NCBI GenBank assembly: GCA_018268035.1
Contig: JAFDXI010000157.1
Coordinates: 1-46,178 of the forward strand
Length of the DNA stretch: 46,178 bases
DNA from: Bacteroidota bacterium
GTDB taxonomy: Bacteria > Bacteroidota > Bacteroidia > Chitinophagales > Chitinophagaceae
Reading direction: 5' to 3'
A model generated the notes under the pieces. It was not told where the DNA came from, did not search any database, and saw only the letters and a program-made list of their open reading frames with translations. Both the position numbers and the translations under genes were made by a program. Below are positions 26,167-34,431 of the stretch, in pieces; the stretch's first letter is position 1; each line of letters starts with the position of its first letter.

Positions 26167-27279
26167 TTATTTAAACAAGGGTAGAATCTTTTCAATTATA
26201 TTCCCCCAATAATAGTTTTCATAATATGAAAGGGGAGTATCTATGTTTTTTTTAGTGTTTTCGACTATTGATTTTGTAAAAGCAATTGCGTCATTGTCAT
26301 CAACTATAATTATTTTTTTGCCACAGGATGATAAGTCAATACCCGCTGCTCCAGTTTTGCAGGAAATCACAGTTTCTCCATAAGCCATTGCTTCCACAAT
26401 CTTTGTTTTTACACCTCCACCCGCAACCACAGGATTGATAAAAATATCTGCTGCTTTAAAACAGGCTACTATATCATCTACAAAACCCGCGTAAATCACA
26501 TTTCTATCTGAATAGCCCTTTAAATCGTTAAATGAAGATGGCAAACCGCGGCCACAAACCAGTATTTTATATTTCAAAGTTTCTTCTTTGAGCAATAATG
26601 GATTGATTTCATTTAAAATAAATGATAAAGCATCAGTATTGGGTTGGTAATCTAATGCGCCATTAAAAAATAACAAGCAATCATTATCAGGGATATTAAA
26701 TTGGCTGTAAATATTTTTTTTATGCAACAACCTGTCTGAAGGCATTTCTTTTATTTCAATTCCAAATGGTACTAAAACAGCATTTTCTTTTTTTACCATT
26801 TTGTTTTGCACAGCAAAATCTATGTCTTCTTTTGTTTTGAAAAAAACTTTATCAGCATTTCTATATGCCCAGGCCTCGTATAGTTTCAGTAGTTTATACC
26901 AGGGCTTTTGTAAAGTTCTGAACCTTTCAAATTCGATATTATGCGAATGGACAAACCAATTTATTCCGGTTACTTTTTTTTGGTACCATCCCATCCATGA
27001 CATGTAGGGGTGTTCCGTAATTATATTACGGATATTTTTGTCTTTTATTATTTTTTTAATCCTGAAAACATAGAAAGGGTTGAGATAGCGGCTCCTTTTT
27101 TTGGTAAAGAGGGGTATCAATTCATAATTTTCAGCATGTGTTGCGTCATTATCATCAACTGATATTGTTGTTAATTCGTTTCCTTGTCCCAGGTATTTGC
27201 AAAAATTCGCTATGCCTTTTTGCCCACCCATCCGGGCAGGTAATATTTTATATGGAATAATGTCAAGGATTTTTGCCAA
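26167..27279 (-). CDS. Glycosyltransferase (GT4-like)
   Basis: The start is placed at a TTG at 27279, which gives MAKILDIIPYKILPARMGGQ, the expected first strand and donor-side loop of this family. Extending upstream would overlap the neighbouring membrane protein. About 370 residues. Two Rossmann-like domains are visible; the second has ILVCGRGLP, YAGFVDDIVACFKAADIFINPVVAGGGVKTKIVEAMAYG with the family's E-x7-E-like pattern (glutamates near KIVEAMAYGE). It probably transfers a sugar from a nucleotide donor. The acceptor is unknown. It lies 38 nt after the small membrane protein gene. Confidence 0.82.
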   Translation of the reverse strand: MAKILDIIPYKILPARMGGQKGIANFCKYLGQGNELTTISVDDNDATHAENYELIPLFTKKRSRYLNPFYVFRIKKIIKDKNIRNIITEHPYMSWMGWYQKKVTGINWFVHSHNIEFERFRTLQKPWYKLLKLYEAWAYRNADKVFFKTKEDIDFAVQNKMVKKENAVLVPFGIEIKEMPSDRLLHKKNIYSQFNIPDNDCLLFFNGALDYQPNTDALSFILNEINPLLLKEETLKYKILVCGRGLPSSFNDLKGYSDRNVIYAGFVDDIVACFKAADIFINPVVAGGGVKTKIVEAMAYGETVISCKTGAAGIDLSSCGKKIIIVDDNDAIAFTKSIVENTKKNIDTPLSYYENYYWGNIIEKILPLFK

Positions 27280-27317
27280 TAGAATTTTTTTTAAAAGAAA
27301 AGTTTTTTGTATTGGTT

Positions 27318-27656
27318 TTATTTCCTGATGAGGCTGCCCGTTAAACCGGCAAAACCGGATATAATGCCACCAGTTAATGCTGTTATCAGAATCAATAAAA
27401 TTGTTGAACCTTGCAAGGGTAATATCAATGCGATTTTTCCTGATAATAAATGATTGTTGGCATTGTCTATCCATATAGCCATAATACCCCATAATAAAAA
27501 CAACCCAAGGAAAGTAGCAATAAATGCCATCAATGGTTTTTGATGAATCAATAATGCTATGACAAATGAGCTTACAGCAAAGCTCCACCATGTGAAATAA
27601 AGTGGGGCCGCAAAGCCGAGTAAAGCCGTTAATAAAACAACGATGATAAATTTCAT
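27318..27656 (-). CDS. Small membrane protein of unknown function
   Basis: This 112-residue protein has an N-terminal hydrophobic segment and at least two further hydrophobic helices (FVIALLIHQKPLMAFIATFLGLFLLWGIMAI and a C-terminal ILLILITALTGGIISGFAGL). No signature residues were recognised. It sits between the penicillin acylase (94-nt gap) and the glycosyltransferase (38-nt gap), so the three are probably co-transcribed. Confidence 0.7.
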   Translation of the reverse strand: MKFIIVVLLTALLGFAAPLYFTWWSFAVSSFVIALLIHQKPLMAFIATFLGLFLLWGIMAIWIDNANNHLLSGKIALILPLQGSTILLILITALTGGIISGFAGLTGSLIRK

Positions 27657-27750
27657 GCCTCTATTTTATAATTTTTTTTATTGTCATTTAAATTAAATCT
27701 ATTTCATTCGTCAATGCAGTTACGTTATTTTTTATCCTTCTGATTTCAGC

Positions 27751-30222
27751 TTATTTTGAAAAAACCATTTTCCCCAGCAGGTTTTTCCCTGTTGCAATAA
27801 TATCCTCTTTATACAGATGTAATGGATAATATTTTTCTTTTGCCCAGGTATCAACAAAATCATCATAATATTTGCTGCCGGGATTACCGCTTTGCCCCCC
27901 AGGGTAAACGCCATAAGCGTTAATATCATCTGTCAGTTCAACTATCATTCGCCAACTGGGGCCATGATATTTTTCAAATGCATTGATGATATTCTCGCCA
28001 CCACCTGCATCAATATGTAATTTGCTGAATGGTGATAGTCCCAGTAAATGTGGCACACCACCATCTTTAAATTTTCCCCATTCCAATGATTTATTATTTT
28101 TTGCTTTCTCCAGCACTGGGATGATGCTTATAAAAGCGTCTGTGATATCATCTTTGATTGTTTCAATCTCAGGTGTATTGATGTTGTCTGCAAATAATTT
28201 TGCAGAGTCTTTAATGATATTGGACACTAAGGTAGATGGTTCTACTTCAGGAATTGGAATGTTGGGATTGTTGCCATTCAATTCATCGTCATATACTTTG
28301 TGGATTGCACTGTCCATCCATATTGAAAATATTGTAGCACCAACAGATTTGGCATCATTCATTAAATTCCATGAAGAAACCAGATTTAAATATTTGCTTG
28401 CGTTTTCATCCAGCTTTGTATGATCAATATTATTTAAAAACAAAGGCAAAGCCTTTTCTGCTTCAAGGTTATACAGGTTAGTTTGCAGTTGCATCATATC
28501 ATTGACAGTAATATTATGCATCGCTGATAAATTGCGGTTGATGAGCCAGCCCCTGTAAAGGTTGTATGTGCCCGGAATATAATAGGGGTAAGTGCGGGTG
28601 ACATAAGGTTCCTGATTGGCGCTGCTTACAAATCCTCTTTCAGGGTTGAGCATCACAGGCTGTAAACTATCAGGGATATATGCCTGCCACATATAACTGC
28701 TGTCTTGCCCAGGTTTGAGAAAATCACCCTGCCTGTACCATAGTGCCGGGAATTTTCCAGCCTGCCTCATAGCAATATCTCCTGCTTTGTCAGCAAACAC
28801 AAAGTTTTGACCGGGGCATTGAAATGTTGAAGTGGCTTCTATATAATCTGTATAATTTTTTGCTCGCACCATTTTTAATACTGTGGCCAGTTCATTACTT
28901 CCTTCATGCGCTACCCAATGAAGTGCATAATATTTATTGGTATGCAGTTTATCCGGATAATGTGGGTCATACATTACCGGCCCGAGAACAGTTATTGCAA
29001 TATGTTCTGTATCACTTTTCTTATTCCTGATTTTTATTATTTCATCCCGCAACTCTGCTGTATGCCAACTGCTGTCAAACCAATATTCCTGCATTGTGCT
29101 ATCACGGAATTGTATTTCATAATAATCTTTTACATCTCTTTCTGAATTGGTGAGTCCCCATGCACTAGTGCTGTTAAACCCGATTAAAATATTAGGAGCG
29201 CCTGGCAATGAAGCGCCATAAGTGTTGAATATTGGTGTAGAGATCTGCATTTCATACCATAAAGAGGGAAGGTTCAAATTAAGATGTGGATCGTTGCATA
29301 AAACAGGTCTTCCACTTTTTGTTTTGCTGCCTGCCACTGCCCAATTATTGCTTCCATTATTTTTATTAGGTTTAATGGCTTCGTTTAATGGCTCTATCTG
29401 TGTTTTATAATCGAAATAAACCGAATCAACATTTTTAGGTGTCTTTACATTTGGAACATTAACAAGCTTTGGCAAAGGGGTTGTAATAATGGATTGCATT
29501 GAATCAACTACATAAGGGAACAATGATTCATATTGTTTTTTCGTCAATAATGATTTGGCATTTGTTTTTTCAAAATCTTCATCATAACCAGCTAAATCAT
29601 AAGCGAGATATTTGATGAATAAAGCTGATTTCAGGTTTGTCCAGGGTTCAGGTTTATAATTCAGTAATTTATATTCTACAGGATAATCTTTTTCATTCAA
29701 AGAATGGATATAAGTATTTACACCGGCAGTATAAGCATCGCATGCTGATTTTGTGCGCGGGTCATTTTCTATTGCCTGTAAAGTTTTTTCAGCAGCATAT
29801 ACCATACCAAGTCGGCGAAAGAATTTATCAATATTTATAAAGCTGATTCCGTTTGCAGAATCGCCCATTATTTCACTAAGCCTGCCCGCAGCAGCATACG
29901 TTTGAAAGTCCATTTGCCACAACCTGAATTTAGCATGCAGATAACCCTGCACAAACCATGCATCTTTTTCATTGTCTGCAAAGACATGTGGCACTAATCG
30001 CTCATCAAAATAAACTTCTGTTTTGCCTGATAATTGGGGAAGATGGATATCGGCATTATATTTTTTATCAGCCGGTTCAGCATTTTGCCAAAAACCTTTT
30101 TGTGGTGAAAGAAAATATCCTAACCGTGGTGTTTTTTGTCCGCCAACAGTTAACTGGTTATCTAAAAAATAAATCAGCGTAATAGTAATTATGGCAAAAA
30201 AAATGCTTCCGGCAATTCGCAT
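27751..30222 (-). CDS. Penicillin acylase family protein (Ntn hydrolase)
   Basis: This 823-residue precursor has an N-terminal hydrophobic anchor (residues about 2-20), then the A-chain, a spacer, and the catalytic B-chain. The autocatalytic site is GSNNWAVAGS, where the new N-terminal serine is S291. Downstream family patterns include PVLCNDPHLNLNLPSLWYEM and SAWGLTNSERD. The family cleaves amide bonds such as penicillin side chains or N-acyl homoserine lactones; the real substrate is not predicted. It heads a probable minus-strand operon with the membrane protein and glycosyltransferase. Confidence 0.92.
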   Translation of the reverse strand: MRIAGSIFFAIITITLIYFLDNQLTVGGQKTPRLGYFLSPQKGFWQNAEPADKKYNADIHLPQLSGKTEVYFDERLVPHVFADNEKDAWFVQGYLHAKFRLWQMDFQTYAAAGRLSEIMGDSANGISFINIDKFFRRLGMVYAAEKTLQAIENDPRTKSACDAYTAGVNTYIHSLNEKDYPVEYKLLNYKPEPWTNLKSALFIKYLAYDLAGYDEDFEKTNAKSLLTKKQYESLFPYVVDSMQSIITTPLPKLVNVPNVKTPKNVDSVYFDYKTQIEPLNEAIKPNKNNGSNNWAVAGSKTKSGRPVLCNDPHLNLNLPSLWYEMQISTPIFNTYGASLPGAPNILIGFNSTSAWGLTNSERDVKDYYEIQFRDSTMQEYWFDSSWHTAELRDEIIKIRNKKSDTEHIAITVLGPVMYDPHYPDKLHTNKYYALHWVAHEGSNELATVLKMVRAKNYTDYIEATSTFQCPGQNFVFADKAGDIAMRQAGKFPALWYRQGDFLKPGQDSSYMWQAYIPDSLQPVMLNPERGFVSSANQEPYVTRTYPYYIPGTYNLYRGWLINRNLSAMHNITVNDMMQLQTNLYNLEAEKALPLFLNNIDHTKLDENASKYLNLVSSWNLMNDAKSVGATIFSIWMDSAIHKVYDDELNGNNPNIPIPEVEPSTLVSNIIKDSAKLFADNINTPEIETIKDDITDAFISIIPVLEKAKNNKSLEWGKFKDGGVPHLLGLSPFSKLHIDAGGGENIINAFEKYHGPSWRMIVELTDDINAYGVYPGGQSGNPGSKYYDDFVDTWAKEKYYPLHLYKEDIIATGKNLLGKMVFSK

Positions 30223-30329
30223 GATAAAACAATAATTTGATGATGGAAGTTTAATTCGAATAAGGGAATTGGATATTAGAAATTAATTAAGTCAGCCATC
30301 CAATTCCCAAACAAAATATCAAATGAAAT

Positions 30330-30743
30330 TTAAGCCTCCAAAGTTGCTTCAGAAATAATTTTTGTGTTTAGTAATTTGCTGATAGGACAATTTTGCTCTG
30401 CATTTTTTACACAGGCTTCAAAGGTTTCTTTATTGATGCCAGGCACTTTGCCTTTTACTGTTAAATGTGATTCAGTTACTGAGCCGTTTTCTAAAGTTAC
30501 GTGTGCTGTTGTTTCTAAATTGTCAGGTGTAAACCCTGCTTCGCCTAATACGAAACTTAATTTCATAGTGAAGCAACCGGCATGTGCTGCTGCTACTAAT
30601 TCTTCCGGATTGGTGTCGGAGCCACTTTCAAATCTTGAACTGAAAGAATATGGGGTGTTATTTAAAATGCCACTTTGAGAAGTTAAATTGCCTTTGCCTT
30701 CTTTGCCTGAACCACTCCATACTGCTGTTGCATGTCTTTTCAT
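30330..30743 (-). CDS. osmC: OsmC-family peroxiredoxin
   Basis: This 137-residue protein has the OsmC pattern: the catalytic cysteine in HAGCFTM (about residue 57) and the second in NCPISKLL (about residue 119). It reduces organic hydroperoxides using dithiol donors. Both cysteines are present, so it is likely functional. The gene is divergent from csaA. In bacillithiol users, such peroxidases may rely on low-molecular-weight thiols, which links loosely to bshA and yfiT here. Confidence 0.93.
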   Translation of the reverse strand: MKRHATAVWSGSGKEGKGNLTSQSGILNNTPYSFSSRFESGSDTNPEELVAAAHAGCFTMKLSFVLGEAGFTPDNLETTAHVTLENGSVTESHLTVKGKVPGINKETFEACVKNAEQNCPISKLLNTKIISEATLEA

Positions 30744-30820
30744 ACTGTATTATTTTTTGTTTATAAATTAGCTTGTTTGAGCGTACAAATTGAAGGCAAA
30801 ATTTATAAAAAACAAAATGT

Positions 30821-31150
30821 ATGATTAGCTGGGATGATTTTGAGAAGATTGATATGCGTTGCGGGACTATTATCGAAGTGAGAGATTTTCCGAAAGCGAA
30901 GAAGCCTGCATATCAGTTGACTATTGATTTTGGATCGTTGGGAATGAAGCATTCTTCAGCGCAGGTAACTGTTCATTATACAAAAGAAACATTGCTAAAT
31001 AAACAAGTGGTTGCAGTGGTCAATTTCCCTGTAAAACAAATTGGTAATTTTTTCAGTGAGTGTCTTATTTTAGGAATTTATGATGAAAACAATAATGTTG
31101 TATTATTACAGCCTGAAAGGTTGACCAGAAACGGGATGAAAGTTGGATGA
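30821..31150 (+). CDS. csaA: CsaA-like tRNA-binding/chaperone protein
   Basis: This 109-residue protein is a single EMAP/Arc1p-type tRNA-binding OB-fold, with the family patterns DFEKIDMRCGTIIEVRDFPKAKKPAYQL and VVAVVNFPVKQIGNF. The CsaA branch forms dimers and has been linked to protein export chaperoning and tRNA binding. The gene is divergent from osmC and is followed by the methyltransferase-type DNA repair gene after about 67 nt. The role here is inferred only from family. Confidence 0.9.
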   Translation: MISWDDFEKIDMRCGTIIEVRDFPKAKKPAYQLTIDFGSLGMKHSSAQVTVHYTKETLLNKQVVAVVNFPVKQIGNFFSECLILGIYDENNNVVLLQPERLTRNGMKVG

Positions 31151-31217
31151 TTGTTTTATTGATAATATTGCATGAACAATCTTTTGTATTGATTGCTTTA
31201 TTTTGAATGCTGCTTAC

Positions 31218-31718
31218 ATGGATGAACTTTATTTTACATACTATCAAAGCCCGATTGGTTTATTGAAAATTGGAGGGACCGACCATTATATTTCGGAACT
31301 TAGTTTTATTGATAAACCTGAGCAGGTAAAACATGGTGAACCTGGAATCAGTGAAGTGATGCATCAATGCACAGAACAATTAATAGAATTTTTCAGCGGA
31401 ACCCGGAAAAATTTTGATATACCTGTTCACCAGCCAGGTACATTTTTTCAACAAAAAGTTTGGGGAGAGTTATTGCAGATACCTTATGGGAAAACGATTT
31501 CATATCTTGAACTGAGCCGCCGCGTCGGTGATGAAAAAGCAATTCGTGCCGTAGGCTCTACCAATGCTAAAAACAAGATTGCCATTATTGTTCCCTGTCA
31601 TCGTGTAATAGGAAGTGATAAAAGTTTGACAGGTTATACCGGTGGTGTATGGAGAAAAAAATGGTTGTTGCAGCATGAGTTTAAAATAACGCACGGAATA
31701 TTGACGTTGTTTGATTAA
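31218..31718 (+). CDS. Methylated-DNA-protein-cysteine S-methyltransferase (Ogt/MGMT)
   Basis: From the ATG at 31218 (166 residues) the protein begins MDELYFTYYQSPIG, the family start; an in-frame TTG at 31203 is less likely. The alkyl-acceptor cysteine lies in IVPCHRVIGS, and the helix-turn-helix region and YGKTISYLELSRRVG motif are in place. It repairs O6-methylguanine in DNA by irreversible transfer to cysteine. It follows csaA in the same direction. No ada or regulatory gene is adjacent. Confidence 0.93.
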   Translation: MDELYFTYYQSPIGLLKIGGTDHYISELSFIDKPEQVKHGEPGISEVMHQCTEQLIEFFSGTRKNFDIPVHQPGTFFQQKVWGELLQIPYGKTISYLELSRRVGDEKAIRAVGSTNAKNKIAIIVPCHRVIGSDKSLTGYTGGVWRKKWLLQHEFKITHGILTLFD

Positions 31719-32012
31719 ATTATTATAAATATTTTGCAATAAATCTCAGAGAGGAATAGTTGATAACCTCCAATTGCATTTTATAATCTGCAATCCTAAA
31801 AAAAACCGGGTTCATAAAAAGTATTTTTCCTGATTTTTTTGCCAATATCAAAACTGCAAAGTTATTGTAATTGAAGGCGTCAGGGTGACAGTTAGTGATA
31901 AGGTTTTAACTGAATAAGAATTGATGTTCAACTATAAAATTTTAAATCAATTGCAGTGTAAAATAACCTATTGAAAATTGAAAATGTGTAATTGATTTGG
32001 GCTACGTTAATT
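31719..32012. other. Intergenic region between ogt and the anti-sigma gene
   Basis: About 290 bp, convergent genes on both sides (plus-strand methyltransferase and minus-strand anti-sigma). AT-rich. No ORF, terminator hairpin or repeat of note was seen. Confidence 0.4.
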
Positions 32013-33296
32013 TCAAAATGAAATCGCCAGCTTTGTTATTTTCTTATTGGATGTGCTGATCCAACGGGGGCCATTTTTTAAAATATCAATAGCTTTTGTA
32101 TTGCGGGTTTTATCCAGGGGTTTGACGACTTTGATGTTATATGGATTGCCAGCATTGTCCACTAAAAATTCCAATTCCACCAGGTCATTAGAATAGACCT
32201 CAGGCTCAGATAAAGTATCTTTATTGAGTTGAGTCAATACATAATGATTAAAATTCTGCCAACCTCCTACAGGCATAGTAGAATCAGATAACGCTGTTCT
32301 TGTATTTTTTAAAACATCATTTTTTGCATTCTTAACTGTACCATAACCGACAGTTACAACTTCATTCAGGCTGTTTGTTGTTGTATGCAAAATGATTGGG
32401 GCATTGTAACCAGATTTTAATTTGGATGACTGTTGCAAGTATCCAACTGTACTTGCTGTTACATTCAATGTAGTATCAATTGCCTTCAAATAAAAATTAC
32501 CATCCAGGTCAGTAATGACTTCATTTTTTTTATCAGCAGATTGAATTAATGCTCCGGGTATGGCTTTGTTATTGACATCAACAACTTTTCCGGAAAAAAT
32601 AATTGGAGTAACCAGGACATTAGATAATTTATTATTTGACTGCGATGCAGTATCCCAGGTCATCATAGTTTTTGCCAACTTTGCTGTTGACTGTGCTGAA
32701 ATATTTTTTTCACTTGCATCATTGGTATTTAACATGTCCATTTCACTATTAACTTCTTCATCTCTTTGAACACCTGCTCGTATGGTTTTTGTTTTTTTAG
32801 CAATTGTAGTATGCTTATTAGTTTTTTCGACTTTGTTTTCTGCTAACAATGATGAAGATGAATCTATCTTGTTTTGTCCGGGTATATTGGCTGCAATAGC
32901 AGTTGTGTCTGATTGTATTCCGTTTTGCACAGGTGCTAACTTTGTAGTTGACACCTGTGAATTTTTGGTATCATGGTTAAAAAACACAGCAGATAAAATA
33001 CCAATACCAGCTAATAAAATTATGATTGCAGCTATATTCAGCCATTGTGTTTTTTTATTGAAGACAACAATTTTTGATGCTTTATTTTCTTTATGCAATG
33101 ATGCATTGATTTCATTCAAATGTTGTTGGGCTGTTGGCAGATCAGCCTCATTAAAACCTTCAATGGCATCAGCAAGGAATGGGTCCAGCAATGCGGCTTT
33201 CTCGAGGGTATGCATTTCCGCAGCAGACATTTTACCCTGCAGGTAGCGTTGAATGTCTTCAAAAGAATAGTTGATATGTGTTGATGGCTCAGCCAT
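32013..33296 (-). CDS. Anti-sigma factor with carboxypeptidase-regulatory and TonB-like C-terminal domains
   Basis: This 427-residue protein has a cytoplasmic N-terminal helical region (about 1-80) with a YSFEDIQRYLQGKMSAAEMHTLEKAAL pattern like anti-sigma domains. A single membrane helix follows (WLNIAAIIILLAGIGILSAVFF), then a Ser/Thr/Asn-rich linker. A carboxypeptidase-regulatory beta-sandwich (FSGKVVDVNNKAIPGALIQS) ends in SLNEVVTVGYGT, like a TonB-receptor plug lead-in. The C-terminus resembles a TonB domain (VELEFLVDNAGNPYNIKVVK). It overlaps the sigma gene by 8 bp, indicating coupled translation, and likely holds that sigma factor in check. Confidence 0.85.
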   Translation of the reverse strand: MAEPSTHINYSFEDIQRYLQGKMSAAEMHTLEKAALLDPFLADAIEGFNEADLPTAQQHLNEINASLHKENKASKIVVFNKKTQWLNIAAIIILLAGIGILSAVFFNHDTKNSQVSTTKLAPVQNGIQSDTTAIAANIPGQNKIDSSSSLLAENKVEKTNKHTTIAKKTKTIRAGVQRDEEVNSEMDMLNTNDASEKNISAQSTAKLAKTMMTWDTASQSNNKLSNVLVTPIIFSGKVVDVNNKAIPGALIQSADKKNEVITDLDGNFYLKAIDTTLNVTASTVGYLQQSSKLKSGYNAPIILHTTTNSLNEVVTVGYGTVKNAKNDVLKNTRTALSDSTMPVGGWQNFNHYVLTQLNKDTLSEPEVYSNDLVELEFLVDNAGNPYNIKVVKPLDKTRNTKAIDILKNGPRWISTSNKKITKLAISF

Positions 33297-33807
33297 TTTT
33301 TTCCATACAAATTTTTAGGTTTCGCCTGCCATTTTGAATCAGGCTGCGTACTTTATTCCATTCATAACCTGTCTGGGTTGCAATTTCATTATAACATTTA
33401 TTTTCCAGATAAAACAAATGGATGCTTTGTTTCTGTTCCTGTGGCAAATGTTCAATGCAATTTTCCAGCTTTTTCAATTCATTTTCTTTTTCAAGAACGC
33501 TATCAAGATGCTCAAAGTTTTCTGATTGCATAACCGTTGGTGTAAATTCAACAGTTATCATCTTTTTTTCTTTTCTCAATTGCATGAGGCAATGATTTTT
33601 TACTACGACATACAACCAGCTTTTGAAGTTGTCCACTTCATGTGCCTGTAATTTGACCAGCAATTCCTGGTAAATATTCATCACTGCATCTTTTGATGAT
33701 TCTGAATCTTTTAAATATTTCATGCAAACACCATACACTAAATCAGAATAACGTAAATATAATTGTGCCAGCAACTCCTGGTCAGCACTTTCTTTAAATG
33801 CCTGCAA
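33289..33807 (-). CDS. ECF-type RNA polymerase sigma factor
   Basis: Sigma region 2 (YSDLVYGVCMKYLKDSESSKDAVMNIYQELLVKL) and region 4 with HTH (LPQEQKQSIHLFYLENKCYNEIATQTGYEWNKVRSLIQNGRRNLK) are present. As drawn the gene starts at a TTG at 33807, giving 172 residues. The conserved segment PLTSLTDDELLQAFKESAD continues upstream in frame without ATG or GTG to a stop at 33876, so the true start may be a non-AUG codon such as ATT at 33870. It overlaps the anti-sigma gene by 8 bp. It is of the kind paired with anti-sigma factors in envelope or nutrient-uptake control. Confidence 0.88.
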   Translation of the reverse strand: MQAFKESADQELLAQLYLRYSDLVYGVCMKYLKDSESSKDAVMNIYQELLVKLQAHEVDNFKSWLYVVVKNHCLMQLRKEKKMITVEFTPTVMQSENFEHLDSVLEKENELKKLENCIEHLPQEQKQSIHLFYLENKCYNEIATQTGYEWNKVRSLIQNGRRNLKICMEKNG

Positions 33808-33870
33808 TAATTCATCATCTGTTAAAGATGTTAATGGTTTTATATGTTTTACCGGTATAGCCAGAAGAAT

Positions 33871-34069
33871 GATTTATAAATAATATTACAAAGATGGGCA
33901 AAGCTTCCGGTAAGGCAACCTTAAAATTATAAGTGTTTACATAAAAAATTAATCCATTGTGTAATTCCGGAAATTTTTGCATCTGTTCTTAAACCAAACC
34001 GGCGGTTATGAAAATAGTCACCCGGTTATTCGACGATTTTTATTGCGATTTAAAAAACTAAAAAATATT
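33871..34069. other. Divergent region between sigma factor and secreted protein
   Basis: About 200 bp. It contains a 17-codon plus-strand ORF at 34008-34061 just before the secreted protein's ATG, possibly a leader, and no clear promoter box. No terminator is seen. Confidence 0.3.
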
Positions 34070-34405
34070 ATGAACAAGATAGCATGTATTGTAATGACAG
34101 TCCTGATTTCAGGTATGGGGTTTCATGCTTTTACACAGGAAAAATCTGAAATGCCTTGTGATCATTCTGTTTTAAAATTGGAAGCACCAAAAGGTATTTT
34201 CCTTGGCAATAACAGGCAATTTGATATTTATCGTGTTTCTCCTGACAATATGATTATCACTATGCCGGATAGTACAATTCAATTCAATATGCCGAATGCA
34301 TTTAAAATGCCGGAACGGAAAATTTCTATTTATAATTTACCACAGAATTTTTTTCCAAAAAAGCTTTATAAAATACCAGAAAGTGGTTTCAGGGAAATTC
34401 AATAA
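34070..34405 (+). CDS. Small secreted protein of unknown function
   Basis: The start is set at the ATG at 34070, giving 111 residues with a signal peptide (MNKIACIVMTVLISGMGFHAFTQ). In-frame sequence upstream lacks a start with a signal. The mature part has no family I recognise, with many Met, Pro and Asn residues (LGNNRQFDIYRVSPDNMIITMPDS). It is divergent from the sigma/anti-sigma pair, so it could be a target of that sigma factor; this is only positional. Confidence 0.65.
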   Translation: MNKIACIVMTVLISGMGFHAFTQEKSEMPCDHSVLKLEAPKGIFLGNNRQFDIYRVSPDNMIITMPDSTIQFNMPNAFKMPERKISIYNLPQNFFPKKLYKIPESGFREIQ

Positions 34406-34431
34406 TTGAAACAGTCAGTGAAATTCAATAT

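Noticed and set aside
27280-27591. Extension of the glycosyltransferase to 27591
   Set aside because: The extension overlaps the membrane protein gene in another frame, and the family-like N-terminus begins at the TTG at 27279.
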